A stretch of 64,000 nucleotides of DNA from Nephrotoma appendiculata (GCA_947310385.1 OX371224.1:7583400-7647399), one strand, 5' to 3'. Positions 35,101 to 47,869 are shown, counted from the stretch's first letter. Numbers and translations are program-made. Notes: generated by a model from the letters alone, not told the origin.

Positions 35101-36960
35101 CGGGAATGTAATATTCCAAAATAGTTGTTTGTACCCAGCACCAATGAGCCTGGATTGAAATAACTAACACTGAAATTAGAATTTCTCTTAATTTAATTTG
35201 GGACGTATGAACGTAATCCATAAAAACAAAATTGTGTTTTCTTGTCTTACGTAAAGAAGAAAATTGATATTGATATGAATTTAATTGTATACAGCATCAT
35301 AACAACATCACCAAGCATCAACACCCAATGGACAGTAGTTTATTTAGATTTTGTTGATATAAAATATATCAACAAAGTTTTAAAATTTTACAATTTTCAA
35401 ATTGTTTTATATTTTCTCTCCATAAAGTAAACATCATATTTGTGTGTATGTATATGTATCTATAGAGATGAGGTGGACATTCACGTACTCGTCGTACTCA
35501 TGCTTTTACTCGTATATTGTACTGGGATGCATGTCATATAAATATTTAACTAGCATCCATTATTATAAAATAAAATATAAACATTTTGACTCGTCACAAA
35601 AACTTTCACAAAAAAATATAAAAAATTTGTTAAAAATCAAGCATTTTTTGCAATATCGAATTTTAATTATCGAAACTAAAGTTTTGGGATTTGTTTCAAT
35701 TTCGAGGACACTTTTACAAATTAAAACAATTGAAACTGAAAAATTATCCGTATACAGCAATAAATTGGAAATATAATACACATTTATTGCTGTAATTTGC
35801 ATGTACTATAAAATATGCGGGGTTATGCTAAATGGTTAATGGTAAATGCATAAAAATGTTGTATTATCTTCGACATAAATTATTTGTGTCGAATAAAGCT
35901 TTCAGTTTTTATAGTGTTACACATAAAGAATTGCTATTATATTATTAAAAGGTTAAATCAAAAAATGTAACGGTATTCAATCAAAAAATTACGCACCACA
36001 ATACACGGAAATTTCGATTGGTAACGAAACGACAAGATGGAAATAAAATGGTAATATGTTTTTGCGCCCTCGGCATAGGATAGATGCCTGCAAATTAATA
36101 CACTAATAACAACTCAAATGATTTCAGATCATTAATTTTCCCATTATTTATTTTTTTTATATATCTCTTCGCATTTTCCAATTTTCCCAAATTTTTTTTT
36201 TATATATAATATATATTTCAAATTTATATTATATTTTATTTCATTTAATGTGCTTTTTGATGTTAAATGTATGAAAGATTGATTGATTTTAATTTAAAAA
36301 ACGACATAATATGGATACGAATAAAAAAATAAACATAAAAATCATAAATCAAAATCAATAAATGTACGTAACACGAAAAAAAGAATGTTGTAAATAATAA
36401 TATTGTTAATAATAAATAATAATATAAAATATATTTTAAGAGTAAATTAAAATGAGACACACAAATTTATTATTTGTTTAAATACGTATTGGGAATAAAA
36501 AACACAATAAATATCAGGTTCGTTTTATTTGATTACACCAGATTATACGCATAATGGAAATACATATAACATGTGCCATATAATACGTATGGACATATGG
36601 GCTTAAAACAATTGCGACATAATGTGTAAAGCGCAACGAACACAATGAATGTCCCTAGATGTGTACACAAACGAATTACCGCAACGGGCAACTTAATTAC
36701 AAGTATTACAAAGCTGACGCCGTTCTTAAACGTGTAAACGTTCGTGTAAACTAAGACTTGAGAGTTTGCCTATTGCCTACGGTTTTGTATTCAAGCACTG
36801 AGAGAAACGCAACCGTACGATTATCACAAACCGGCAGAACCGCTACCGCCATCCCATACAAAGCCTAGTACCCCATACAAATAAACTCAAATTCATTCAT
36901 CAGCTTTATAACAATCGAACGAAATCGTAAAGTTTACAGCTTCTTAAAAATTAAAATTTA
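35101..36960. other. AT-rich non-coding DNA left of the Polinton-like element
   Basis: No coding family is recognised. Two overlapping ORFs at 35444-35802 on opposite strands are low-complexity. The last 400 bases before 36961 are slightly richer in GC but hold no recognised motif. Confidence 0.45.
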
Positions 36961-37330
36961 TACGTCCCTTAAGCTAGCAGAACCCATACAGCAGAACATT
37001 ACAAGATAGTATGGATAATTATAGGCTTATTATAGACTAATTAAATGCCGCATTAAACAATTTTGGACTCCATCCCTTCCAACTAAAACGCGGGTTCTGC
37101 TAGCTTTAGAAAAAGTTAGCAGAACCCATATCAAAAAATGATTTAAAAACAATTGGAAAATTAAAGGTTAACTTTAGGCTAATTAAATGGCCTATTTAAA
37201 AGGCTTTCTTGCCTTTTCAAATCTAGAAGAACCGGATTTGAAAATCGGGTCAAAAACGAAATTAGAACGCAAAACAAGATCAATTGAAAAACAAATAATT
37301 TTAGGCTCATTATGGGCTAATCAAATACTT
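36961..37330. repeat. Left terminal inverted repeat of the Polinton-like element
   Basis: Aligned with the right repeat, it runs from TACGTCCCTTAAGC to about ATTTTAGGCTCATTATGGGC, with several indels. The motif GCTAGCAGAACCC or close variants occurs at 36973-36985, 37092-37104 (inverted), 37115-37127 and, just beyond, 37390-37402. The 37330-37480 stretch looks like an additional partial copy of the inner repeat part. Confidence 0.8.
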
Positions 37331-37463
37331 CATTAAACAATTTTGGGCTACACTCGTTTTTGACCAGACTTCTGGTCATTTAATCTAAAGCTAGCAGAAC
37401 CCAAATTGAAAATCGGACCAAAAATGAAATTAGAACGTAAAAAAAGATCTATTGACAAACAAT

Positions 37464-37823
37464 AATTATGATTAAACCAGATAATTATAATTTAAAGTTT
37501 ACAAATTAAAATAAAATATTATTTAAATTATTTGTTATTTTTTTATTTTCTAAGATCAATCACGAAGTCGTATACCATCTACCAAGTCGAGGTAGTCAGT
37601 ATGAGATATGGGAGAAAGATCCTTGTGGAAACTAGTTTTGAATGATGAAGCCATTTTTTTGTCGGCGAGTTATAATATTTTGGATGAGGTTGAAATATAA
37701 AATCTGCAAAGAATGTGTGATAATGAAGGTTTAATTATGGTTAAACCAGATAATTATAATTTGAAGTTTACAAATTAAAATAAAACATTATTTAAATTAT
37801 TTGATATTTTTTTTGATTTTCTA
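37464..37823. repeat. Pair of ~88-bp direct repeats
   Basis: The sequence from 37464 (ATTATGATTAAACCAGATAA...) to about 37552 recurs at about 37733-37823 with few changes. The two copies are about 269 bp apart, inside the left end of the Polinton-like element. The sequence between has no recognised ORF. This could be a local duplication or the flanks of a lost insertion. Confidence 0.75.
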
Positions 37824-37865
37824 CTCTCTTTTTCGTTGCTTTTACAAATTGCTCATAACTTACAG

Positions 37866-38009
37866 GGCATACCCAATAGAATCCCTTATGACTTTTTACT
37901 TACAGAAAAGTATGAAAAAAAACTTGAGAAAAATAAATATTTTTTTTCAAGTTTTTTTTTCATACTTTTCTGTAAGTAAAAAGTCATAAGGAATTCTATT
38001 GGGTATGCC
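37866..38009. repeat. Near-perfect 144-bp hairpin (MITE-like)
   Basis: The arm from GGCATACCCAATAGAAT at 37866 runs about 62 bp to CTTGA and is repeated in inverted form up to 38009, with essentially one mismatch; the loop is about 19 bp. It lies about 195 bp upstream of the integrase ORF. Its high arm identity suggests a recent MITE insertion or a functional palindrome of the element. Confidence 0.8.
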
Positions 38010-38203
38010 GTGTTAAACATCAGCATACTATCGAAACAATCTAGAGACATGATTTGTAAGACCAATTACGAAATGTAAACAGTCTGTTTTGCTCAATATC
38101 CATTTTTAAACTGAGAATAAAGAGAAAAATTTGCTATATAAGGTGTGAATATAAATATACTATAAGTATCTATTTGTAATCTCATTTCAAACATTGAAAT
38201 ACA

Positions 38204-39102
38204 ATGGGCCGTAGAGAAATTATAAATGAATTACACAAGTCGGCACGTAAAAAATGTATACGCCGACATGTTAAAACAACCGGAGTTGATGATTTGTGGC
38301 AAGCTGATCTTGTAGAAATGATTCCTTTTGCAAAATATAATGGAAACTTTAAGTATATTTTGAAATTTGCGTGGGCTATAGCTATAAAGAATAAAACTTC
38401 TCAAAATGTAATACATGCTATAAATACTATTTTTACTCAATATAAAAGAACGCCCAAAAATCTTCAAACTGATAGGGGAATGGAATTCTATAATAATGAT
38501 TTTAAAGAGCTAATGAAACTGTTGAGTATATATCATTATTCCACTTTTACTCATTTGAAGGCAAATATTGTAGAACGATTCAATCGAATACTTAAAGAGG
38601 CTATGTGGAAGATGTTAAGCTTTCAAGGTTCGTATAAATGGATAAATATGCTACAAAAATTAGTGGAGGATTATAATGCATGAAAACATCGAACAATAAA
38701 AGTGCCACCGTCAGAAGTTACTAAAAAAATGAAATACATATCTTAAAACACATTTACACACATCCTCAGTTAATGCAGAAGAACAAATTTGAAGTTGGTG
38801 ATTTTGTACGAGCTAGTAAATTTTAAAAGGTTTTCGAGAAAGGTTATACACCTAACTGGACTACAGAAATATTTAAAATTACGGCCGTCAACAACAAATT
38901 TACTGTGACATACTTACTTGAAGATTACCGAGGGCTCCAATTTGCCGGTCGGTTCTACGAGAAAGAACTTCAAAAAACATATCATCTTGATACTTACATA
39001 GTAGAAAAAATATTGAAAAAGAAAGGCACAAAAGTTTATGTTAAATGGCTTGGTTTCGACACATCACACAACTCATGGATTAATAAAAAAAATATTATCT
39101 AA
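38204..39102 (+). pseudogene. Polinton-type retroviral integrase with chromodomain, broken
   Basis: The core shows the DDE triad: VDDLWQADLVEM (about residues 28-39, first Asp), NLQTDRGMEFYNNDF (second Asp, 38460-38505) and NIVERFNRILKEAM (Glu, 38565-38610). This is the rve domain spelling seen in Polintons. A TGA at 38681-38683 interrupts the KHRTI segment. A frame change follows in an A-run near 38720-38730, and another stop (taa at 38823) breaks an SH3-like region (FEVGDFVRASKF). The C-terminus from about 38985 is a chromodomain: YIVEKILKKKGTKVYVKWLG then SHNSWI. Full length would be about 300 residues. The product inserts element DNA; here it cannot be made intact. Confidence 0.88.
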
Positions 39103-39183
39103 AATAATTTATTTTCACATTTATTTAAAATAATATATATTTAATATAATAATAAAGTACATTCAACTAAAATAAACTATAAC

Positions 39184-42100
39184 TTAAGTAAAATAAAACT
39201 TATGAATATTTTTATTTCCCCATGCTAATGTTTTATGAGAATTTGGTATTACAAATCTCTTTTCATCGTCACTTGATAATGCTAATTTATTAACTAATTG
39301 TGTATACAAATCATGTTTAACACTTTTAAAATTTAACTGGGATCGTATTATTTTCTCATCAGTATTCAAACAATTTTTATAATCATCTAATGTTATATGG
39401 TTTGAGACTACACTTTTTTTATACCTTTAATTTTTTTAGTAATCTCATTTTCATCTGCCAGAAATATACAATATATTTTAGCTTTGAGTCCAACAAATTC
39501 GCTAATTTTTTTCCCGTTGCATTCATCTTTAAATTTTCCCACTACTTTTTTATTTTTTTGTGGTAAACCGAATATATTGTTTACTGGAAAGTCTGACGTA
39601 TCAAATCTGTCATTGATGTCATTTTCAATGTCTTTATAAAAGTATTCAGTTTAGATTTCGTAAATTAAGGAGTCGGTGTCAGTGTATAACAATGTGGCGA
39701 GTTTTCCATACTTCTTCATAAAATATTTGTAGTGAAAGTCAGACATCAGAACTTTTGACAATTCTAGCACGATAAACCCTACATGAATCGGTTTATTTAG
39801 AGTAATTTGTAATTCATTCATTTGAATGGCTACCTAATTTTCAGTGAAAACGGATGATGAGTGGAAATTCAGTTTACTAATTAAATTATTAGCACCGAAT
39901 TTGTTTCTAATATTTTCCCAATGTGTAAGCAATCGAATATCTTTTCGCTTAAAAACAACTTCAAGAGTTTTTCAAAATACATTGTTATTCATTAACTTGC
40001 GAATATAAAAATCTTTTTCAAATGAATTTTTAGTATTTGCTCTAAGAGTTGTATTTAAATCTATATATGGTTTACGGAAAGTTTTTTGCTTGAATTGTAA
40101 TACTCTATGTATTTTTATTAGAACAAGTCCTTCTGATAAGCATTGTTTTAAGTTTTCAAGATGAATTACATAATTTCTTTTTGGGCTAAGATTAGATATG
40201 AGTTTGGCTTGTTTAGAAGATGTATATCCAGGATTAATATTTTCTACACAAATGGAAAATCATTAGGTGCATCATGTAGATTCTCTTGATAATCCAAATC
40301 ACATTCTAAAATATATCCTATCTCATCATCCGTATTTGTAGAATCTATATCAAACTCATAAATTTCACTATTCTCAAGCCAACAAAAATTCGCTATGGAA
40401 GGTTTTGTCTTATAGCATCACCATAAAGGTTATTTGCATCTAGATAAACTATGCACCTAAAATTTTCTTCATCTATATATATCTTCAGATATTTGTTATT
40501 CGCATTAGAATATCTTTTAGAGCATTGAGCTAAACCTCCACGAACTCCTTTTTTAATAAAATTTATCATATTTATATCAGCCAATAATTCCATTTCAATC
40601 TTTGAATATTTTAACAAAGCATCTCAGCTCAAACCTGGAGAAGTGTAGTAGTGAGCCGGATCTACATTATATGTATTTATACAAACATTTCTAAAATTTT
40701 CAAAAATATCGGCTAAAAGAAGAACATCTGATTTTAAATGTAAATCTGAATAATCTCCTAATTTTTTGCAATTAAATTCTGACCATACCATTCATTCAGC
40801 TTGTTATACAATTCTGAGTGTGGTGGTAGATATGGGTAATTAAATTTTTCATAACTATCAAGAAAGTCATAACGAATACACCTTTTTCGTGATAAGATTA
40901 AATTGGTTTGAATTTGGGAAAAGCTTTCGTGTTTCACAAAATTGATTCTCTTCTAAATTTTTAGATGCCATAAATTTGAAGGAATCAATAAACCTTAATT
41001 TAATTTTTGTATTCTTTTCGAGTTTAAAATGTTTAGGAAAGAAAATGTATCTTTCATTATTTTGTGCTATTAGTCAATACTTTCATTATCAAAATCTAGT
41101 TCTTTAATAATGAAATGTGCATCATATCCACTCAAATTATGACACACTATCGGCACATAGTCAATAGCTTTATAATTCAAATTACAATTATTATGAGCAG
41201 CACTACGATACTTTGCAGTAAGATGACAGTGATCTCTTACTTTTTCGCTAGAATTGAGAAAAGTTTTTCACATATGTGACAATTTCGAGAATTTTGATAT
41301 TCTAGAATTTCTTCATTCGTTAGTGCTGACATTTTTTATTTATGTGCAATTTATTATAAATTAATTGTAGATCAACTTTTAATTTTGATATAAATATTTT
41401 TCCACAATCTTCACCTCTATACATTTCAAACTTCGAAAGCGTGTCACCATATGAACAATTTATATAGTATGCAAAACTACATGGTTCATGCCTTGTTATT
41501 TATGTTTTCCGTAAATAAATAAATCACTATCCTGTAAACAAGTATCTATAGGTTTTAGCACAGCTTCGAAATCGCAATATACTATGAAAGGTACGCGTTC
41601 TTTATTTTGATAATTTTAAAATTTTAGGATAAAATTTTTTCGTTAGGGAGATTACATTTTATTTTATTACAACCAAATTCTAAATGTGTTTCTAATCTTG
41701 TCAACGGCCCTACGATTGGATCATTTTCTATCCCGTATACATTTATACTAATGTTATTTAATTTTTCAAATTCTACTATATCTTTTAATGGTATGGGGAA
41801 ATTAATGTTTGTAAAATTTAGTTCTGAGTTATAGTGAGGATAAGATGATACTCTATAAGACTTCTTTACATTAGGGTGTTTAGCGGCCATAATTGACCAA
41901 GCAAAACAAGCCATATCTGAATTCTCAACATAAATTATTGCTCGCTTTGCTTTAATGCTATCTGGTAGACCAATATATGTAGATCCTCTTAAGGGCATTT
42001 ATTTATTGATGTTAACTTCGACACATATTATCTTTTCAATTGCCCAACCAGACTCTTTTCCCTGAAAATCTTCACTCTGAGTATTTAATGCTTTAGAAAT

Positions 42101-42774
42101 ATCGGTATAAGTCGAATTTAAATCACTGGTTTCCGTTGTTATAAAATTTTTAGTGTTGAATAATTTTAATGTACTAACATTTAAATCATCTTTTACATCA
42201 TGTTTCATATACATAGCATATAGTTCAAAATTTATCTTTAGGGCACCAGATACATCGATTTGAAGATTTATCAAATTAATTACTTTATCTTTCACCGAAT
42301 TCATAAATTCATTAATACTAATATGGTGTGTAGATAAATCGGAAACTCTATAGGTAATTATTCTTGATTTAAATGCTGAAGAGACTATCTCAATATTCTC
42401 ATCCTCACTATACTTTTTTAAACATGCACTTTTATGAATAAAAGATTTACAATGGTTGCTTAAATATAATTTAGAATAACTTACTTTACAAATATCACAG
42501 ACTTCTTTTTCATCCTCTTCTTCGTCAGTCTCATCCATCCTCTTTTTTTCGTCTCCACCTCCTCTTCATTTGATGTAGACGGATTTAATGATGAATCACG
42601 GATGCTTGTACTCTGATGTTTTTTGCTTACATGATATGTGAGCTTACGTTTATTGCTAAACGTTTTCCCGCTAGTTTCGCATAACCTTAATACATCTTGA
42701 TATTGTTCCTTATGATGCCGTTGAAGTATTTCTTTGAATGAACGCATCTTACCACATTCATTGCAGTTTAGCAT
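39184..42774 (-). pseudogene. Protein-primed-type family-B DNA polymerase (Polinton), broken
   Basis: Read 3' to 5' on the plus strand. At the N-terminus are C2H2-like fingers (LNCNECGKMRSF, FSNKRKLTYHVSKKH; 42774-42615) and a further CDICKVSY..CKSFIH finger. YIGLPDSIKAKRAIIYVEN and INVYGIEND precede the exonuclease. VPFIVYCDFEAVL (about 41595-41555) is Exo I, VRDHCHLTAKY (41240-41210) a conserved spacer, and CHNLSGYDAHFIIKEL (about 41160-41105) Exo II. VYLDANNLYGDA (about 40455-40415) is polymerase motif A and YTDTDSLIYEI (39686-39655) motif C, with both catalytic Asp pairs recognisable. At about 1150 codons it matches animal Polinton PolB. At least six frameshifts or stops occur (e.g. the stop before MPLRGST at about 42000), so it is a pseudogene. 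Confidence 0.88.
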
Positions 42775-43319
42775 GATGTTAATATCTGTAAAGTAGGAAT
42801 AATATGTTTAATAAAATTTAATATATAATTTTAAAGCTGATTTATGGTTTTCCTAAGAAAAATTAAATTTTTATAATTAATCAATTGATTATGAAATACT
42901 TGTTAACTTACTTTTAAATTAAAAATTTAAAAATTCATTAAAGTTGATTTTTTTCTTTTTGTGATTGATTGATTTATAATTGATTAATTGTATTTATTTA
43001 TTTATTATTAATTTTGTATAACACTATTAAAAGGCGTCACTTATCACTTAAATTCTTAATATATTTTTAATGATTTTTATTATATACACATATATGCATA
43101 CACACTTTGATACAAATTTTATTACGAGAAAACTGATTGACACGATTTTTATTTTTTGAAATAATTAACTTCAGTTCAATAAAAGTTTTAGAAATCTTAA
43201 GATATTATGTATAGTGTAAGTATAAAGTTAACAAAAGCTATTGCTTCTCTATTTCAGATGACTATAGATATTATATAGACTAAACAGCTTTCATAAAATA
43301 AACAGTGATACAACTTATA
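42775..43319. other. Non-coding right part of the Polinton-like element
   Basis: Very AT-rich sequence with no open frame of note and no sign of major or minor capsid, protease or packaging ATPase motifs. It probably holds the polymerase promoter. It ends at a later MITE insertion. Confidence 0.5.
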
Positions 43320-43935
43320 CCGGGTGATTTTTATAAGCTGAAACTTTCAAATATCTCGGAAAATAAGCCCTCTACGATAAAAATGACCATTTTCAAAATT
43401 AAATCATTCTGGAGGGGAAATACATTAGTGCTAAAATTAGGATCCCCCGCCCCCGTTTGTAAGGGGGTGGGGGGCAACTTGGAAACTAAGATAGGAACCC
43501 TTATTTTTTATTACAGATTAGGATTCTACGGCAAAAAGTACAAAAAAACAAAAAAAAAAATAAAAACAAAAATTATAATTTAGTCGCATGTTACTATGCA
43601 AAATCATCGCAAGCTCGTATGCATAATGTTCTCAGTAGGAGAAATCAAATTTAATATCGTCTATTACAGCGCCATCTACCATGAATCGAAAAAAATGTTT
43701 CAAGGAAATCCTACGTACTTTTAGCCGTAGAATCCGAATCTACAATAAAAAATAGGGGTTCCTATCTTAGTTTCCAAGTTGCCCCCACCCCCTTACAAAC
43801 AAGGGCGGGGGGTCCTAATTTTAGCACTAATGTATGTCCCCTCCAGAATGATTTAATTTTGATAATGGTCATTTTTATCGTAGAGGGCTTATTTTCCGAG
43901 ATATTTGAAAGTTTCAGCTTAAAAAACTCACCCGG
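43320..43935. mobile_element. MITE with ~235-bp inverted arms, TA target site
   Basis: The ends are CCGGGTGATTTTTATAAGCT and its inverted copy ending CACCCGG at 43935, flanked by TA at 43318-43319 and 43936-43937. The arms, about 235 bp each, contain AAATATCTCGGAAAATAAGC and a G-rich block (GGGGGTGGGGGGC), and agree closely. The 616-bp element inserted in the right part of the Polinton-like element. Open frames on both arms (43305-43583 and 43762-43959) are the same arm read twice and are not genes. A Tc1/mariner-type MITE is suggested by the TA flanks. Confidence 0.85.
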
Positions 43936-44434
43936 TATTGTGTGAAAACAGAATGACACTATTTATACATATCATTATCATAAAATAGAAAGTAATAGAT
44001 TGTATAAAGAAACAAATTATGCAATTTTAATGTATTCATATTAATCGATTTAAATATTTTGAGCGATAATCTGATTTGAACTTTATTATTCTTCATTATA
44101 TTGTAGTTGAACGGGGGGATTTTTAATAAATTTTCATTTACATGAATACAGATTATATGAAGATTTTAGTTATCGAGTTATTCTTTAGTGTAGCCATCTA
44201 ACTAAAATTTATGAAGCTCCAAGAAATTATAGTTGAACATGTAAATGATAAACTTTAATAAATTCCAGTATAATCCATGGATGAATACACTTATCGAGAC
44301 TTCACTGTATTTTCGTCTTTCCATACAAAAAATATTACGTAGACGTTGTGTTGTTGTAATTTACATATAAAAATTTTTTCGGCTTGGCTTATTTTCGGCC
44401 GGGTTGAAACAATCCACTTTACACTACTATGGAT

Positions 44435-44773
44435 CATTTGTTTAGCCCATAGTGAGCCTAAAATTATTTGTTTATCATAATTGATCTTGTTTTGCGTTCT
44501 AATTTCGGTTTTGGCCCAATTTTTGATTTGGGTTCTGCTAGCTTTGAAATGATAAAGCATTCTGCATTTTATTTTTTGCCTTTAATTCTCCAATTGTTTT
44601 TAAATCATCTTTGGTATGAGTTCTGCTAACTTTTTCTGAAGCTAACAGAACCCGCGTTTTAGTTGGAATGGATGGAACCCAAAATTTTTTAACGCGGCAT
44701 TTAATTAGCCTATAATTATCCATACTACCTTGTAATGTTCTGCTGTATGGGTTCTTCTAGCTTAAGGGACGTA
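44435..44773. repeat. Right terminal inverted repeat of the Polinton-like element
   Basis: This is the inverted counterpart of 36961-37330. It carries the recurring motif at 44530-44542 (GGGTTCTGCTAGC), about 44618-44630, 44641-44653 and 44749-44761. Differences from the left repeat include a gap of about 50 bp replaced by other sequence, so the element is old or has recombined. Confidence 0.8.
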
Positions 44774-44779
44774 AATTTC

Positions 44780-46304
44780 TTGATATTTTAAATTTCCCTA
44801 AACAAATGAAATGAGGTGCAATGTTATGCCGCTTTGTAATTTGATTACGAGATGATAAATACTTGAGCCATTGTCGTTATCTGAAGTGTTGTGCGTATTT
44901 CTTGTAGCAATTGCCATCGGGAAAACAAATTTCGTTTTTTGTTTGTTAAATTTATTTTGGAGGGTAATAATACTCACTATACTATTAAAAATTGTGTGGG
45001 TGTGATTGAACCATCCCACCCAGCATTTCTGTAGGTATAGGTTTCAAAATATATAGATAGATCCGCTCGAAACTCGGAGGAATGTAGTTATTCTTAATGT
45101 ACATTATAAACTTATATAAACGATTTCAAAACTATTATTTAAATCCTCATGTGCAGCAACCAACACAATATTCTAAATTTTTAACTTTAGACAGATGTCT
45201 AAATATATAAAATAGCAAATATTCCACTGTCATTACTTTAAACGTCGAATGAATCGAGCGAGATTTGTGCTTTTTTGTACAGATACCCATGTTGAAACAA
45301 CACAAACTTCATACATAACTTATTTGTGATATGCATACACCACACAATATATAAAATATGAACGTAAAAAATATAAATCACATGAGATACCATCATGGCA
45401 TGTATTTTTTATACATAGAAACCATAAATATATGTTGTGGTTTGGTTTTTCTAAGAATTCCTCGAATAAAATATTTACGACGTTAAACAAAACAAAAATT
45501 TCCATCTGAAAATGAAAGTAAAATAGGTAAGTATTGTTCTAAGGCTGCAGGCCTATATAGCGTTAAGAACTGAAACTGAATTGTCGGTGTAGAATTATGA
45601 TCTACCGGAATAAAAATAAATAGGTCATGTAGATAGATAGCATTCCTTGTATACAATTAAAATAATTAAACATTTCAAATTTATTCAAAACATTATTTTT
45701 TATATTTACAAATTAATATAAAAAAAATTCAATTAAATATAAAAATACGAGGGCATGGTGCAAAAGCTGTTCATTACATTTTATTATTTTTTAATTTACA
45801 TTTATTTCTTCCTAGTTTCAGATTTCTTTTGTTATTTACTTAGAATATTAAAATTAATAAAACTTTTCATAAAATAATAAATTCTTCAATAATAATAATA
45901 ATAATAACAATGGAAAATTTGAAAGCAACAATACTCGTATTTTCAATAAAAAAATGCTTCACTGTTATATTTATAAAATTTTAAGTGGGTCCTACACCCT
46001 GGTATCAACAAATGCTGTGGTGTTGGGTTAATAGCCTGACCACAAAATTGTAAAGGATTCATATTCATTCTAATAACTAGTTCAGTATGGTAAACTCCAG
46101 GAAGTCGACTAATACAACGGTCGTAAATACAGTGAAGCGGTCTCTATTTACCACTCAACTTCTCAATAATTATGCTTCACGTATGTGATTTATTCCACGT
46201 CCTGGGTGGTAACTTAAAATTTTACTACATGGTACATTTTACGTCGTACCATTTCTCTAGTTAATAGAAATAGGCAAATATGTTTGAAAGGTTAAAATTG
46301 TATA
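44780..46304. other. AT-rich non-coding DNA
   Basis: No gene is recognised. A short (AAT)n run lies at about 45889-45907. The stretch 46000-46250 is less AT-rich but shows no protein motif. Confidence 0.5.
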
Positions 46305-47061
46305 TATTAGGTGTGCAAGTAGGAACTCGGCTTTTTTTTTAATTCAACTTTATAGAAAATATAATTGTTACAAAGAATTATTATCGAATTATTCGCCATT
46401 ACTATATCTATGATCGTTTGCCGTTTACCACGAAGATGATGAATGCCTTTGCAATAGAAGCTTGGCGATTTCGAAGCAAAATATTCATCGAGCCATTTTT
46501 GCACATTTTCAACTTTCCTGAACCGCTGGTCTAAATATGATGACATTGATCCGAATAAGTGGTAATCAGAGGGAGACAAGTCTGGAGAATACGCCGTATG
46601 CTGTAAAACTTCCCACCCTAAGTAGAAGATGAATTCCTGGGTAGATTTTGCTGTGTGTGGACGAGCGTTGTCATGCAGCAGCAGGGCCGGTTTGGTACCG
46701 GTGTGAACGGTGCAATTGCACAGAGTCTCGCGCTTCAAGAAGGCCTCGCGTATTGTATTTTAATGTAAGTTTATTAAAATATTTTTCGGAATTTTTTGAA
46801 AAAAAATTTAATTTTTCCAATCATATTAAAAATACAAACTAAAATCTAAACAATATAATTTTAAAAAAAAAACTTTAAATAATAATGTTATAAAAATATT
46901 TTTATTGAACATACTCGTTTTATGTACTCGACGATTAATAATTTTCATTAAATTCGAAATATTCCGTTTAGACTCTGGGTGCTCCTGTAAGTTTAATTAT
47001 TTCATTCCAAATAAACAGTATTGGTATTACAGCTAAAACAAAAAATTCTAAACAAATATAC

Positions 47062-47582
47062 GGGATCCGTTCAGAACGACATAACTTAAAATTGCATTTT
47101 TCAAATTAGCATATTTAAAAACTGAAAAGCTACAAAACGGCATTTATCAAAATGTCATTTCCCAAAATAGAATTTTTCAAAACTGAATTTTTCAAAACGC
47201 CTTTTTTCAAAACTGCACAAGGTAGAATGAAACCATTTAATCGATTATGAATCTAGAATTATCTTTTCTTAGTTATTTATTAACGGAACACGATGGAATT
47301 TGACATGAATGAACCTTTTGAACGATTCTTGGATTAAATTCTAGGATAAAGCCAAATGAATATAAACTTGTCTATTTCTTAGTCGGTTAAAATAAAATTT
47401 GATATGCTGCTATGGTAGGGTTGAATTTACAAATGATTTGGAATAAAATTGATGAAAAATGTTGTTTAGAAAAATGCCGTTTTCTATCAACAACAAAGAT
47501 GTCGTTTCGTACCTTATGCCGTTTTGAAATATGCAGTTTTGAGAAATGACGTATTTAAAATATGCCATTTCGACCGGGACCC
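47062..47582. mobile_element. hAT-type MITE with 8-bp target duplication
   Basis: The ends are GGGATCCGTTCAGAACGAC at 47062 and CGACCGGGACCC ending 47582 (inverted, with mismatches), flanked by the perfect 8-bp repeat AAATATAC (47054-47061 and 47583-47590). Subterminal units of the type TTTTCAAAACTGCA or CGGCATTT recur on both sides (about 47095-47215 and 47465-47565) in opposite orientation. An 8-bp duplication is characteristic of hAT elements. Non-coding, 521 bp. Confidence 0.82.
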
Positions 47583-47869
47583 AAATATACTCTCAAGAGT
47601 AATAAAATTAATTTTTCAAGGTAAATGGGGAATCCCCAAACTATGTGATTAAAATAAAATAATATTATTGCATAGTCGAGACACATTATTATTTTCTCTT
47701 GTGAATAAAAGTAAACTCAAATCGAAAGTAAAATAATAAAACTGATAAATGCTTTAAAATAAAATTGTTGCTTTCTGATTCGATATTTCGACCGTTATTC
47801 AAAAATTACTGATAAAGTATGGTGATTGGCCTGCAAATTATTCTCCGTTTGGAGTGCATCTTTATCGAA

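Larger units (their letters stand above)
36961..44773. mobile_element. Polinton/Maverick-like element, 7.8 kb, with integrase and DNA polymerase B only
   Basis: Imperfect terminal inverted repeats of about 340-370 bp begin TACGTCCCTTAAGCTAG at 36961 and end at 44773. The flanks aattta (36955-36960) and aatttc (44774-44779) match at 5 of 6 positions, as expected for the 6-bp duplication of Polintons. Inside are a retroviral-type integrase with chromodomain (38204-39102, plus) and a family-B DNA polymerase (39184-42774, minus), convergent and 82 bp apart. The remaining 1.2 kb on the left and 1.5 kb on the right are non-coding, and part is a later MITE (43320-43935). Typical Polintons are 15-20 kb and also carry capsid, protease and ATPase genes; none is visible here. 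Both genes are broken. Confidence 0.8.

Noticed and set aside
43305..43583. ORF of 92 codons, and a similar one at 43762-43959
   Set aside because: The two are the same inverted-repeat arm of a MITE translated twice.
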